DNA of 64,000 nucleotides from Viridothelium virens (lineage: Eukaryota > Ascomycota > Dothideomycetes > Trypetheliales > Trypetheliaceae), in NCBI GenBank assembly GCA_010094025.1, contig ML991870.1:1-64000 (forward strand), in the 5' to 3' direction. The notes under the pieces are model-generated. The model was not told the DNA's origin and did no database searches. It saw only the letters and a program-made list of their open reading frames with translations. A program made the position numbers and the translations under genes. How positions within the stretch are numbered: the first letter of the stretch is position 1; every line of letters begins with the position of its first letter. This document shows positions 10,813 through 22,821 of the stretch, piece by piece.

Positions 10813-12006
10813 AGAACTTATCTCTCGGTTGCCAACATGGTCGAAGCAAAGACCTCATGTATTATGATTGCAGATGCCTCAGATATGGCTCGGACGGACA
10901 TGCGGATACTCTAGCTAGGTAGCTAATCAATGAATTGGGACCATCTCATTGAACCTTGGATCTATTCATTACGTGAATGTATCGATCATGACGTTGTACA
11001 TCAGCCCACAATTGCCTTGGACATCCGCCCGGGCGCTTCCTTCAGCACTCTAGACGGTAAGGTAGGCACCGATCATAATCCGCAGGACTTCATTGTATTA
11101 TGTCCATAAAGTAACGAGCAATTATGTAGGCCCAGCGTGAAGTCGACATTCTCCCTTATTAACACAAATCGCTTCAGCACACATGAATTTGCCAGCACTC
11201 TCGAAACAGTTGTTCTTACTCATTCCTCACGTTGGTTCGTTGATGGCACACGTGGTTGTGTGATCGGTGGAACGGACGGTACAGTGGTAGGCTGGGTAAC
11301 TTCCCGATGGGTCCATCTCACTCCGGAGGTCTTAAAACACCCACTTGTCCTAGTTGGCCACCTTATTTCCTCTCTTCCACAGGACCACGAGGAATTTACA
11401 GATCTCTCATCAGAGTCGATCTGCATTCTGGTCGGCTCTGCTGCGGCTAACATAGGAGCCATTGTAATTTACGCGCACGCCATCGGACTAAGCTACCCCC
11501 TTTTTTTTGTTTATCCCAAAAATTCGTCTCATACCTCCACTCCGCATCACGTCAATAATCGAATCACCGCTCTCAAAACTAGGAGTGTTCTCACATCCTT
11601 TATACAGTAGCAATGGGAAATGCGACGGTGAAAATGTGCACCCTACGTTCGGCAGATGTGGATGTATCCAAGCTGAGCAACAGGAGGCGAAGTGGACAGT
11701 TTGGTTAACTGAGGACATCTTCCATCTGGCCGAAGTTGCGCTGTTCTTCGCAGCGATGGTGTAGTAACGACGTGATGCACGGATGGTAACTATTGCAAAG
11801 TTAAGGTATGAATCGAGAGTGCAGAGCAGCTGCCATCTTGTGGTCGCTGGTGAGGCAAGTTTGACGTCACATACATCGTAGTGACTCCCCATCTTTCCGT
11901 ACATTAGTGGCAACTTGTTGCAAATTTTGGTCCGTAAGCAATTTTTCCGAGTCTGCATGGAGGTTACGGCGTCTAGAAAATTTTTTGCCTTTGCGTGGTC
12001 TGGGTG
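10813..12006. other. Intergenic ahead of the SYG1 homologue; two overlapping frames of doubtful status
   Basis: A 157-codon frame at 11137-11610 (+) overlaps, in the opposite sense, a 187-codon frame at 11488-12051 (-). Neither shows a family motif, and the second runs into the first exon of the SYG1 homologue. I see no support for either as a gene. The interval should contain the SYG1 promoter. Confidence 0.45.
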
Positions 12007-15000
12007 ATGAAGTTCGCAAAGTAAGGAAGACACAAACACGATCGACGACAAACAAGTTTCTTACACTAGATTCACAGAGAGCTCGAGCAGGAGCTCGTAC
12101 CAGAGTGGAAGGCCAAGTACTTTGACTATAAGGTAATGTGAATTCCTGTGAATCTCATGTTCGATTCGTATCTAACGTCTGTAAAGCTCGGGAAGAAGAA
12201 ACTTAGAGCATTAGCCATCCGCGATGCAAACCGAACTCATCTAAATTCTCGACGGAGAGACATCAACTCACTTAATGTCAGCCAATTCGGATCAAGCCTA
12301 CCCTCCTTTTACAATCGGCCTGCGAGCGTACCTGGAAAAGACCAAGAGGAAAGACGGATTGGTTCAAGAGATGCCTCGCGTATTTTGGAATCAGAGGCAA
12401 GAAGGGAAGAAGCTGAGCGGAAACACGGGAGACTTGAGACACCGTCATTAGCAGCAAGACCAAGCGACAATGAGGAGGATACGTCGAAGAGTATCAATGA
12501 ACTTAGAACGCAATATCAGCCAAGATGCTCGAAACGATATGGTCGCATCATTGGAAGTCCACTGCACGGCGATCCATTCACTGGAACTCGGAGTCCAGGA
12601 GAACTTCAATTGCCTGATCCAGCCATCAGCCTGAGCCGGGCCTTACCAGCGACCGGCTCTGTAGGATCGGCACTTCCCTGTTCCCAGGGCGAGCAGGTTT
12701 CTACTGACGAAGTTGAGCGAATGCATCACCTTACTGGCCTGCTCGATTCGTCAAAGTTAAACCACAGCGGGAGCATTCCCCAATTTTCAGGATGTCGTCC
12801 AAGTCCAAAAAGAGGACGAAATAAATTGCAGCGACAGCGTCCCAAGAGAAAGCTACCAAACTGCTCAAGCAGTAATTCCACTAACCTCTGGATACCGAGG
12901 TCAACAAGCGTGCATATTGATACGTTCAGAGAAATGGAACTCCGGAGGAGCGAGTTCCTTGCCTTCCTAGATGAAGAGCTAGCTAAAATTGGGGCCTTCT
13001 ACAAACAGAAGGAGGACGAGGCAACGCATCGGCTGCAAGTTTTAAAAGACCAGCTGCACGTCTTGAGAGCTCAGCGAGCAGAGGAGGTCAAGCTTGCTAA
13101 ACAAGACAAGCTCGTTCAAAGAAGGCATGGAGATCAACTGTCTCAGGACGGGTTTCCACATGCTAGTGGGATCCAGAATAGCACTGGTGATGCAGAAGGT
13201 AGGAAACCACTTGCGAGAATTGCATCCCTCAAAGGGTTCGTTGGTAGTCTCAATAAGGCCACTTATGGGCGAGCTCGCAAGTTCAGAAAATCAAGGCAAA
13301 TTTTCGAAACCAATGATGCACGGCGACGTCCAGGTCAAGGAAGAGATAATGTTAAACGTCAAAGCTCTACAGAAATTTCTTATCGGACTGCGAAGCGAAA
13401 ACTTGAGGAAGCTATGGCAGAGTATTACCGGGGTCTTGAGCTTCTAAGGTCTTACGCTATTATGAACCGAAAGGCCTTCCAAAAAATCAACAAGAAGTAT
13501 AATAAAATGGTCAATGCACGCCCCCTGGGTGGCTATGTGTCGGAAAAAGTCAACACTACGTATTTTGCCACGAGAGGTGTTTTAGATAACCACATCCAGA
13601 CTGTTGAAGATCTTTATGCACGTTATTTCGAGCGCGGTAACCGGAAGAGCGCTGTCGGGAAGCTTCGCGCCAAGCCAGGGAAATCAACAGGCTACGATGC
13701 AAGTCTTTTTCGCAGCGGCCTGTTGATCGCTGCTGGTGTGGTATTTGGTATTAACGGCTTGATGCACGCAATGCAGCTGCGGTCATACCCGGACCCAGAT
13801 TTGGTAGTTAATACAGGCTATTTGCTCCAAGTATGGCATTCGAAACTCCCCGAAGTCAAATTTTTGCTGAAAGGAATCTAGATTTACGGCGGCTATAGTC
13901 TCATGCTGCTTCTCATGACGCTCTTCGTGTTCGGCTGTCGAGTCTGGTCCGTGAACAAGATCAACTACGCATTCGTTTTTGAGTTTCCCACTCGCCACTA
14001 TCACAATTGGCGGCAGTTGTTGGAAGTGAGTCCGTTGCATTAAGTCAAGCGCGTCTCGACGACGAATTCTGACCTACGATAGTTACCCAGCATCTTCACA
14101 TTCCTTTTGGGCTTCTTGATGTGGATGAACTTCAAACGCTATGGTTCCGACCAATTGTACCTGCGCTATCCCATCATTCTGGCCGGAGTGTCAGTACTCA
14201 TCTTATTCTTCCCTTATCCAACTCTTTACCATCAGAGCCGGCGCTGGTTCCTATACTCTACTGTAGGTGGGAGGTTTCCCCAACTCACACCTTTGCTGAT
14301 GAACATGCAGCGGCGCCTCCTTTTGGCAGGGCTATACCCTGTTGAATTCCGAGATTTCTTTCTGGGCGATATGTTCTGTTCACTGACATACTCACTTGGC
14401 GTAAGTTATAGCTCTGGCATTGGTTGAGGGTGCAGGGGCTGAACGGACTCTAGAACATAGAATTATTCTTCTGCCTTTACGCCCAGACTTGGAAGAATCC
14501 TTCTCAATGCAACTCCACCCATTCAAAACTTATAGGAGTGTTTGAAGCACTGCCTGGCATCTGGCGTGCCTTACAGTGCCTCAGACGTCTTTATGACACT
14601 CACAATATGTTTCCGCACCTGGCTAACTGCGGGAAATATACCTTCACGATTCTTTATTATGTCACCTTAGCTCTCTACCGATTGAAAAATACGACCGAAA
14701 GGAAGGCTCTTTTTATCGCGTTTGCAACCGTCAACGCCACATACAGCTCTGTCTGGGACCTTGTCATCGATTGGAGCCTCGGCGATCCATACGCGCAGTA
14801 TCCTTTCCTTCGTAATGTTCTCGGTCTCAAAGCCGTTTGGCCCTACTATCTTGCCATGCTTCTTGACCCGCTTCTTCGCTTCACCTGGATTTTCTACGCC
14901 ATCTACAGTCATGACTTGCAAAACAGCGCTCTGACCTCATTCGTCGTTGCCCTCGCCGAAATCTTTCGTCGCAGCCTCTGGGTCATCTTCCGCATCGAGA

Positions 15001-15653
15001 ACGAGCACTGTACCAACGTCGGTCTCTTCCGCGCGTCCCGTGACGTCGCTCTACCTTATGAGATCGATTCTCCTCCCACCGCTCTGACACAACGCTCCCT
15101 CGATGGTAATACCTTTGCAAGGAGCGGCCCTGACACGCCGTTGCCGGCCAGTTACCTTCCCACTTCCCCCACTCGCACGATAGGTTCTCAAGCAGCAACT
15201 GAAGTGACCAATACTCGGGATGTTGCAACGCCGGCCACATATCCTGACCTTGAGGCAGCACGCACACATGAGGATAGTGCAACGTCAAGGCAGACGGGTA
15301 CGACGGCGGTAGGTCGGTTGCGACGGCCGAATCTGAGCAGAGGGATTCCATACTCGAACCGTCCACCGACAATGCATAGGCTAAGTCGAATGGGTGAACA
15401 TTTATCAAATGCGCACTCTCAAGACTTTGAGCGGAGGAATAAGCTGGGAGTACAGAAGGATGAGGAAGATGACCAGGGGCGGGAAGCAGACGAGAGTGAA
15501 GAGCCAGAAAATAGCGAGGACAAAGATAGTGAGGAGGATATTAAGGGTATATCGAAGAGGATGGGCGCAGTGTACAGAAGTCGGAGCGTAGAAGGTGAGA
15601 GAGCTGGGGAGGTGGTGGGCGCAGCGGAACCAAGTCGATGGAGTTGGATATGA
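12007..15653 (+). CDS. SYG1: SPX-EXS phosphate exporter/sensor, Syg1/XPR1 family
   Basis: Seven exons close in frame: 12007-12020, 12078-12132, 12187-13830, 13882-14025, 14083-14262, 14311-14400 and 14454-15653 (1108 residues). XPR1/Syg1 proteins export phosphate and sense inositol pyrophosphates through the SPX domain. The first two tiny exons rebuild the SPX start MKFAKELEQELVPEW. Further SPX parts are EFLAFLDEELAKIGAFY and the lysine-rich AFQKINKKYNKM helix that binds inositol polyphosphate. A long polar insert at about residues 60-260 separates the SPX helices. The membrane part begins at IYGGYSLMLLLM. The EXS domain follows with RRLLLAGLYPVEFRDFF, NIELFFCLYAQTW and IFRIENEHCTNV. The tail is acidic and disordered. 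Intron 5 (14263-14310) is 48 nt with no stop, so an unspliced form would stay in frame. The gene converges with ADE13, 182 bp apart. Confidence 0.92.
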
Positions 15654-15835
15654 CGGATTGGAGAAGGGAGGTGAAGAGGGAGATCGGCGGAGATACACCC
15701 TGAAAGGCAGCTATTGCCGCCACAAACTAGAATGTCAATACCTATTCTCTGATCTATCATATGGAACATAGCCGAACTATCTAGTAAGCAGCCTTGCATT
15801 CAATAACTTCATCCCCGCAAGCCATCGCCAACCCC

Positions 15836-17462
15836 TCATATCGACAAAATCTTCGCCATATCCGCCGTCCGCCCCTCCCCCAACTCCCTCTCATACGGCC
15901 CCAACGCCCTCGCCACCTCCTCCTCCACAAACCGCTCCACCTGCTGCGGCGCTCTCCCCACAAACGTCGCCGGATCCAACAATGCCTCCATCTCCCCCCA
16001 AATCGGCGCAAAGAACTCATCCCTCCTCACCCTCTCCGTGAGGTCATTCTCCGCGCCCTCCTCCTTCACCCTCCTCCCCGCCTCGTGACTCAACACACGA
16101 ATCCGCTCATGCGCCTCCTGCCGACTCCCGCCCTTCCTCACCATCGCCATGATGAAGTTCTCCGTCGCCATGAACGGCAGCTCGGCCGCGATGTTCCGCG
16201 CGATGACGGCGGGGTAGACGACCAGGCCCGACGAGATGTTCAGCAGCAGGTTGAGGCAGGCGTCGGCGCAGAGGAAGGATTCGGGGAGGGTCAGGCGTCG
16301 GATGGCGGAGTCGTCGAGCGTGCGCTCGAGCCATTGCGCGCCGTACGTGCGGAGCGCTTCGCCGGGTTTGACGGAGAGGTAGCGGCCGAGGCTGCAGAGG
16401 CGTTCGGAGCGCATGGGGTTGCGTTTGTAGGCCTGTTTGGAGGAGAAGGGGGTTAGCTGGAGGGAGGAGAAGAGGGGTTGAGGAGGGGTTGAGGGAAGGG
16501 GGAGAGGAGGGGGGTTGAGGAAAGGGGGAGAGGTGGGGCGAACCATTGCACTGCTCCCGATTTGGTCTTTCTCGAAGGGTTCCTCGAGTTCCTTGAACAT
16601 GGCGAGATGGCGGATGTCGCCGCCGATGTGCTCGCAGGTGGCGCCGAAGGAGCCGAGGGCGTTGATGACCTCGACGTCGATCTTGCGTGAGTAGGTCTGG
16701 CTAGTTATTATGAAGGCGGATTTGAAGCCGGCTTTGGCAGTGATGAGTTCGTCGAGTCTTTCGACCTTTTCGTGGTCGCCGTTGAAGATCTGTAGGAATG
16801 AAGCCTGGGTCCCGGTAGTGCCTTTCGCGCCGCGGAACCGTAGATCATCCCTTGCCCGCTCAAGTTTCTGGAGGTCAATGAGGAGATCTTGAATCCATAG
16901 ACAGGCTCGTTTGCCAACGGTGGTGAGTTGGGCAGGCTGGCCGTGAGTGTAACCGAGACATGCAAGGTCTTTGTATTGTTGGGCGAAAGCAGAGAGTCTT
17001 TCAACGCTTTGGGCCAATTTAGGGAGGAGAATATTCAATCCGTCGCGGATGAAGATCAAATCAGCATTATCGGTACAATAGCACGAGGTGGCTCCCCAGT
17101 GGATGATGCCTGCGGCAGCAGGGGCTGCTTGGCCAAAGGTGTGGACATGAGCCATGACGTCGTGACGGCGGCGAGCCTCTTCTTCCTGAGCGATTTTGAA
17201 TTCTGCATCTTGAATATAGACGTGATCTTTCATCTGTGAAATAGCCTCATCTGATATATCGAGACCAAGCTCTAATACTGGTATGAATTCAAATGTTTCT
17301 ATTCTGTGAAGAGGGATATCGCGCACCCTTCTCGGCTTCTGCCAACCATATCCATAGTTGTCGCCATGTAGAAAACCGTCTTCGAGGGGAGAAGAGCTTC
17401 TTCACATCCTCACTTGGATATCGTGAAGTGAGGGGCGTCTCGTATACATCGTAGGAAGACAT
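15836..17462 (-). CDS. ADE13: Adenylosuccinate lyase (purine biosynthesis)
   Basis: Three exons, 17462-17327, 17271-16544 and 16432-15836, give 486 residues, matching the yeast enzyme (482). The tetrameric enzyme cleaves SAICAR to AICAR and adenylosuccinate to AMP, releasing fumarate both times. Exon 1 supplies the conserved start [15 protein letters not shown]. The lyase motifs follow: [14 protein letters not shown], the TYTHGQPAQ-like [16 protein letters not shown] with the catalytic His, and [10 protein letters not shown]. The fumarase-superfamily signature [15 protein letters not shown] is created only when the 111-nt second intron is removed. That intron has a weak donor (GTTCGC), a good branch sequence (AGCTAAC) and the acceptor AACAG. 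The C-terminal [11 protein letters not shown]-type helix is present ([12 protein letters not shown]). Confidence 0.95.
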
Positions 17463-18131
17463 TACTTGACTCGAACCCTGTAAACAATACGATAAGAGGT
17501 AGCCAAAGTCTAGGAAGATATTACAGAATTTTAAGAGATACGAAAATTTCAGACACTTACCAAATGGCCAGGAAAAAATCAAGTCCCATTTAAATTTAAA
17601 TACTTATAAGATCCTCAATTTTCCCACTGCTATGGGCCAATTGAAAATTTTTGGTGTGAGAGATACAAAAACTAGTGTGCCCTCGAGGTTCAGTCAGGGT
17701 CCGGGAGAGCCACTAATCTCTGGATCTCAATTTGTAGAGGCATTTATTGTCTTCTCACCTCTGCCTGTATACGCAGTATTATTCGTACCCCCGGCAATCA
17801 CGATGAGTGTTATTGCGTCCGTGACCATGATGGCCCCAATGTCATGCATGCTTACCCATTTTCAGCCACGCATGCAACAAACAATGGTGCTACGTCACAG
17901 GCCAATCGCTTGTCCATGAAGGTCGTGAATGCTCGCCTCGCCTCACCTACCTTCCTCCAACTTCTTCCCTCCTCAACCTTCATTCCAAAGCTCAATCATC
18001 CCTAGATAATCTCATACTACCCTGAACCAAGCTCCTGAGATCTATTCTACATCTTCATTCCTTTCCCTACAGCTCCAAAAACCCCCACTCCCCCCCACAT
18101 CCAAATCGAGACAGCTCAAACAACAGCCACC
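17463..18131. other. Divergent promoter region between ADE13 and the WW-like gene
   Basis: This 669-bp interval drives two genes in opposite directions. A 95-codon frame at 17632 (+) has no family signature and is not taken as a gene. The right end is a C/T-rich leader typical of fungal 5' untranslated regions. Confidence 0.5.
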
Positions 18132-18998
18132 ATGTCCAACTTCATCGGCGACATGATCAACCAATTCACCCACTCTGGCGGCAGCGGCAGCGGCGGTCCT
18201 CCCCCCCAGCACCACTCCAACGCCTCTCAACCACCACAACCGCCACCCCCGTGGGTCGCGCGCTGGGACGAGCCCGCAGGCCGCTGGATCTTCATCAACG
18301 AGCAGAACGGCGAGCGCACCTTCGAGTTCCCCGGCGGCAGCTACGGTGGTGGAGGTGGTGGCTACGGAGGCAGTAGTGGCTACGGCGGCGGTGGAGGTGG
18401 AGGCGAATACTACGAGGAGCGTCGGGAGGAGCGGCATCATGGCGGAGGAGGCGGGCACGGCATGGCGTATGGAGCGCTGGCTGGGGTGGCGGGGCTGGCG
18501 GCTGGGGCGGGGCTGATGCATGAGGGGGAGAAGGTGGAGGAGCATTGGGATAGAGATAAGTATCGTGCGGAAGGGGATTGGGATCGGGCGAAGTATCGGG
18601 CGGAGGGGGATTTCGATCAGGGGGTGCAGGATGTGGAGGATTTTCCGGATGATGCGGCGAGGTGGACAGGAAGGAAGGTGAGTGTTGGACTGCTTTTTGT
18701 TCGGTGACGGTTCTGCTGTGCTGTGGAAACATGCGTGGGATGGAGTACATGGCTGACATGGGTGATGTAGGTGCAAGAAGTGGAAGATATTCCTCAGGAT
18801 ATCGAGCAGGGCTGGGACCGCACGGAGAATCGCGTCGAGCAAGGCTTTGACAATACTGTTCAGGGCATCGAAGATATTCCCCAGGACGTCGCTGGCTTCG
18901 TCGGAGAAGGTGTGGGGGATGTGGAACGCTTCGGCGATAACATCGATAATTCCTATGATCAGGGAAGGGCTGAAGGCCGTGACGATAGTGGATGGTAG
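18132..18998 (+). CDS. WW-like, glycine-rich protein with acidic amphipathic repeats
   Basis: Two exons, 18132-18677 and 18771-18998, give 257 residues. Residues 38-65 (PPPWVARWDEPAGRWIFINE...) look like a WW domain: two Trp about 10 apart in a P-rich setting, followed by a T/P end (ERTFEFP). Next comes a Gly/Tyr-rich spacer, a short hydrophobic Ala/Gly stretch (AYGALAGVAGLAAGAGLM) and a repeat region. The units DKYRAEGDWDR / AKYRAEGDFDQ stand in tandem, followed by EDFPDDAARW, EDIPQDIEQGWD and EDIPQDVAGF. These periodic acidic segments may form amphipathic helices. Fungal WW-Gly proteins of this kind are known only as hypothetical proteins. The function is not known; a scaffold or membrane-surface role would be a guess. 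Confidence 0.82.
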
Positions 18999-19237
18999 GG
19001 ACTTGATGGTGCTATAGAAAGCATCATCCGACATGTACTAATGATTGAATGCTGCATTTATTAAGAGACAATGGGACGAGGATTCTTCTATCGACCAAGA
19101 AACGAAGATGCTCTTCATGTGCCATCCCTGAAAACCCTCAGATATGCTCCGAAATGGGTATACAGCGCCCAACGCCAATCTCATGTTTCACCCACTGTAG
19201 TTCGCTGCAAGCACCAGATTGCATGTGCCCGCGGTCA

Positions 19238-20387
19238 TCATCCCTCGTCATCATCCTCCTCCCTCGTTACGAAGTCCTGCGGATCCACCGGATTGACAGC
19301 GCTTGCCCTGTTCGCCTCTACCCATTGTCTCAACCTCGCTTTGTTTACTGTCATTCCCGCATCCACCTTTTTCCCAGGATCTAAAACCTTCATATCCTTC
19401 AATGCCATAACGACGTCTTCTGGCTGCATGTACGTCTCTTCGCTTACGGTACGAACGCTGATGGATTTCTTGGCAGGGACATTGAGAAGGTAGCGAGCTA
19501 TAGCGCCGGACCAGTAGAGGATGTAACTTTTGAGACCAAGTTCGGAGAGAGCTATATAGAAGCAAGCACATCAGTTTCCTCGCTACTCCAGCTTCTCAAG
19601 GTGGAGGGGTATATTACGTTTTTCAGGCCCTCCGAGTCGACCTTCGCGCTTGCTCAGCTCGTAGCTAATGCCCATTAGAATCTGGCCTAAACCTCGCCTC
19701 TGCCATGGCGGGAAGATGATAATGCACGCGAGGTTATTGTTATCCCAACTGAGCTTTTCTTTACTGAAGAAGCCGATAACTTGCCCTTCATTGGTATTGG
19801 GATCTGTATGGATGAGGAGATAGTAGAGAAATGTTGTGACATCGTAGAAGACGGATTTGGTCTCAAGGAAGAGCTTGGCAAAGAGGGAGAGGTTTTGGGT
19901 ATAGAGCTGTAATCTGCTCATCAGCATGGAAACATGAGATATAATGGAGCGTAGAAAAATTCCAGCTCACTTTGTACTCTTCGCCATCAACCTCGTGTAT
20001 CGAGTACTCATTTTTATGGTATATTAAGTCTCCTGGTGGTGGAGTCTGCTTGTTCTTGCAGACTTTCTTGCTTCCATGCATTAACTACTATCCTGATTCC
20101 CTTCTCGTCTTTCCAAGTAGCTCACTCACCGTATGCGCCAACCAAGGCATCAATTCTTTGGAATACTTAAAACAATACTGGCATACATAGAGCCTCTCTG
20201 TCCGCCTCCCAACCAGCTCTTCGGGATAGAACGAAGGGTACCAAGGTTTGATCAGGAGTTTGCCAAGCACCACGTTCAGCACGTTGGGCTCCATGGTGGC
20301 CTTCTTTGGAGACCCATTTTGCTGATTTTCAGGTGTTCGAAGGAGGACTGGCACGCCGGGGGACGCACCTACTGAGGCCGTAGCCAT
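19238..20387 (-). CDS. SAS2: MYST-family histone acetyltransferase, Sas2 type
   Basis: Four exons, 20387-20130, 20066-19971, 19906-19618 and 19551-19238, give 318 residues (yeast Sas2: 338). Yeast Sas2 acetylates histone H4 Lys16 in the SAS complex with Sas4 and Sas5 and sets the boundary of silent chromatin. The MYST zinc finger is rebuilt across intron 1: YVCQYCFKYS, then AHTKVCKNKQ (C2HC), followed by PPPGDLIY. FLETKSVFYDV carries the lysine that is autoacetylated in MYST enzymes. LACIIIFPPWQRRGLGQ holds the active-site Cys and the acetyl-CoA loop Q-R-R-G-L-G. The catalytic Glu region SYELSKREGRLGGPEKPLSEL is joined correctly only by splicing at 19618/19551. No chromodomain precedes the MYST domain and the protein is short, which favours Sas2 over Esa1 or Sas3. 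Confidence 0.9.
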
Positions 20388-21084
20388 GAGTCCCGATGGA
20401 AGTAAGGATTGGAGGTCGGAGGGAAGTCCGCGATAAGACCTCCTTTCTACCCGGTACTCTACCTCTAGCTTCTCTCGGGACTTTGAAACTTGGGCCGCTT
20501 ACCTTATATCACTCCCTCGATTGATTTGGGACCGCGATATAATAGCGATCTACTCGAGTAAGAACCTCTGCCTCGAACCTGAATTCTATCGGACCGATCT
20601 GCGCTGTAGTACAGCCACCAACTACAAGGTATAGGATTGAAAACAAGCTAACCCTCGCTCCTAAGAAAAAGTCAGCCCGTTAAGTCTCACCCAAATGGGA
20701 TCGTGGGAGGGAACTACGATAGGAGGGTTTGGTTGTACTGCTAACACTACACATCAGTACACGCGGAACCCCTAGGGTAAGTGTGCAAAAGGAGAAGGTA
20801 AGACATGTCATCAATCTACGAATGCAGTCATTTGCGGTTGAAGTGTTTGGAATCTCGTATTATGGATATGCTGCCTCTCTCAATAAGCAAGTCTCAATCC
20901 TCTCAGAAGCTCCGCCAATCAAATGCATCTGCCAATGACCTATCGCACGTAGATACCTAGAGCAAAGATCTGCTCAGCCCGGCTTTCCTTGTTGATGTTT
21001 GTAAGGCTTGTTAGAGAAGCTAGAATAAAGTGACTGGAACGATTGATCGCTCAGTCGTTGCACGCAGTGTGACCGAACTGGTCG
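20388..21084. other. Promoter region of SAS2 and 3' flank of the next gene
   Basis: No supported gene. A 69-codon frame at 20729 (+) has no recognisable motif. Confidence 0.5.
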
Positions 21085-22397
21085 CTACCAAGTCGTCTGG
21101 ACGCCGGGGTATTCCTTCTGACTGATTCCCAAGTCATCAAAGATGGTATCGTCACCGCTCAGATGCTTCACACGGAGCTCATCTTCCCCCTCCAACGCCT
21201 CCATTTCCTCCTCCGGCTTCTCCTTACCGTGCTTTTCATCCTTCGTCGACGGCTCAAGCGCCTTACTCACGTCACTTTCTCCAATGAGCAGAAATTGCGC
21301 GTTGGCATAGTCGAGGAATTTTGGTGCTGCGGGCGTCCAACGAAGTCCACGGAACTCCTCCATAATTTCCTTGGGATAATCTGGTCCTTGGGGAAGACTG
21401 GCGTTGGCAGGTCCGCTAGTGCTGGGATTCTTGACTGAAAGAACGAAACTACCCTTGGAGCGAATGCCCATTTCTTCCTGGACCTCACCGGGCTCAGAGG
21501 GAATTGTGAGCAAGTATGCTAAGTGAGACTCACGACCGGTAGTGGTGATCGCGTATACGCCTTCACCGACCGGCGTAACCGGAGGAGCGTGTCGTGTGCC
21601 AGCTGTTTGCGTAGAATAATCGGAACCTTGCATGAAGTTATCCTTGAGATCTTGGATCGTGACGTTTGCTTTCTCGATGAAAGTCATGAACCTATCTCGG
21701 CCACTCTTGGGAAGCACCTTCTTTGGCAAGGCGCAAAGCCGATTGTTCTTTAAGTCCTCAATCTTACCATCTCCAAGTTTGGCATCAGTGGGGAGAGGGC
21801 GTAGCACGAAGTAACTCCGAGCAATATCTTGCACGCTCTCCGGCTCATCAATGCCAACGCGGCCACGAGTGAAGAAGTAGATAATGCCTTTCTCCAAGAT
21901 GCTCGAGGGCATCATTTTCTCACGTTCAGGGGAGTGCTCAATGGCATTATTTGTGTTCTCCGCAGTATTAGTTTTTGACTCGCTTTTGTCATCTTCCTTG
22001 GTGTGGCCATCATGATTGTCTTCGTTATGTTTCTCATCCTCCTCGTTTTCTGCAGGCTGCTCATCTAAGAATACGTCAGACCAGGTCAAATGTCGGGGAC
22101 AGTATAGTCACTGAAGCTCTTACCCTTGAAATTCGCAGGCTGATCATCCCCGCCTTCGCCATCGCTTGCCATCTGTACCTCTTCAGGCTGCTCGGAACTC
22201 TTTTCCGCATCAACACCTTGCATGGTCTCTTCAAGAGTCTTCTGCTCCTTCTTTCCACGTTTGGACTCGGGGGAAGCTTCAGCATCTGCCTTACGCTTAC
22301 TCCCTACGTTTGCTTTGGCAGAGGACCCCTTCTCTTGAGAGGAATTGGGGCTTGAGCCATTCGCAGCAATGCGAGCAGAGGAACGAGTGCCTGGCAT
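21085..22397 (-). CDS. Conserved fungal nuclear-type acidic protein (often labelled BTB transcription factor)
   Basis: Two exons, 22397-22124 and 22064-21085, give 417 residues; the 59-nt intron joins ANFK to DEQPAENEE. The N-terminal third is disordered and looks nuclear, with the basic stretch GSKRKADAEASPESKRGKK followed by a long acidic run. The conserved core begins at EKGIIYFFTRGRVGIDEP, followed by ARSYFVLRPLP, NNRLCALPKKVLP, GTRHAPPVTPVGEGVYAI and SHLAYLLTIPSEPGEVQ, and ends with PNAQFLLIGE-like ANAQFLLIGESDV. I recall close relatives in Aspergillus databases called BTB domain transcription factor, but I see no BTB fold or DNA-binding motif here, so that label should be treated with caution. 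The function is unknown. The gene lies in tandem with HEM4 on the same strand. Confidence 0.85.
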
Positions 22398-22821
22398 TCT
22401 GAAATGTTTATTTGAAGCTCTCAAGCCTATGCGTAACACAATAGATAGTATGAGGTGTGAAAAGGCTGGTAATACCAGACTTTGAAGCAAAGTCTAGAGG
22501 TAGGTGAAGTGACGATGCTGTAAGTGAACAGGATGAATCTCTGATTGATTGATGAGAAATGACAGAGACTACAGTGAGATTGGTGATTGGGAGACAATGT
22601 AGAAGTGAGAATTGATGGTTCATAGAACAACGTAGGGTAAAGTAGGTAAACGGTCGCGTCGAGTAGCGCGTGAACTCTCTGCTAGACCTCTACGCGTTAT
22701 CCCGTTTGGCCCATGACGTCAGCATGATTATTTAGCTTTGAACGGCGCTGACCTTTTGGTGCAACAACACAAGAAATGAATTATTACAAAACCTCCTTAG
22801 CCGCAGCGTTTCCCGCGCACT

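Noticed and set aside
11137-11610. 157-codon plus-strand frame upstream of SYG1
   Set aside because: No family signature, and it overlaps an equally plausible opposite frame; probably chance.
13831-13881. Apparent end of the SYG1 frame before its membrane domain
   Set aside because: It is an unspliced 51-nt intron; removal joins YLLQ to IYGGYSLM, as in the family.
15794-16456. 220-codon plus-strand frame
   Set aside because: It is antisense to the last ADE13 exon and rich in Arg, Pro and His, as expected from GC-rich shadow sequence.
18042-19034. 330-codon minus-strand frame
   Set aside because: It is antisense to the WW-like gene and arises from its GC-rich, repetitive coding sequence; it has no family signature.
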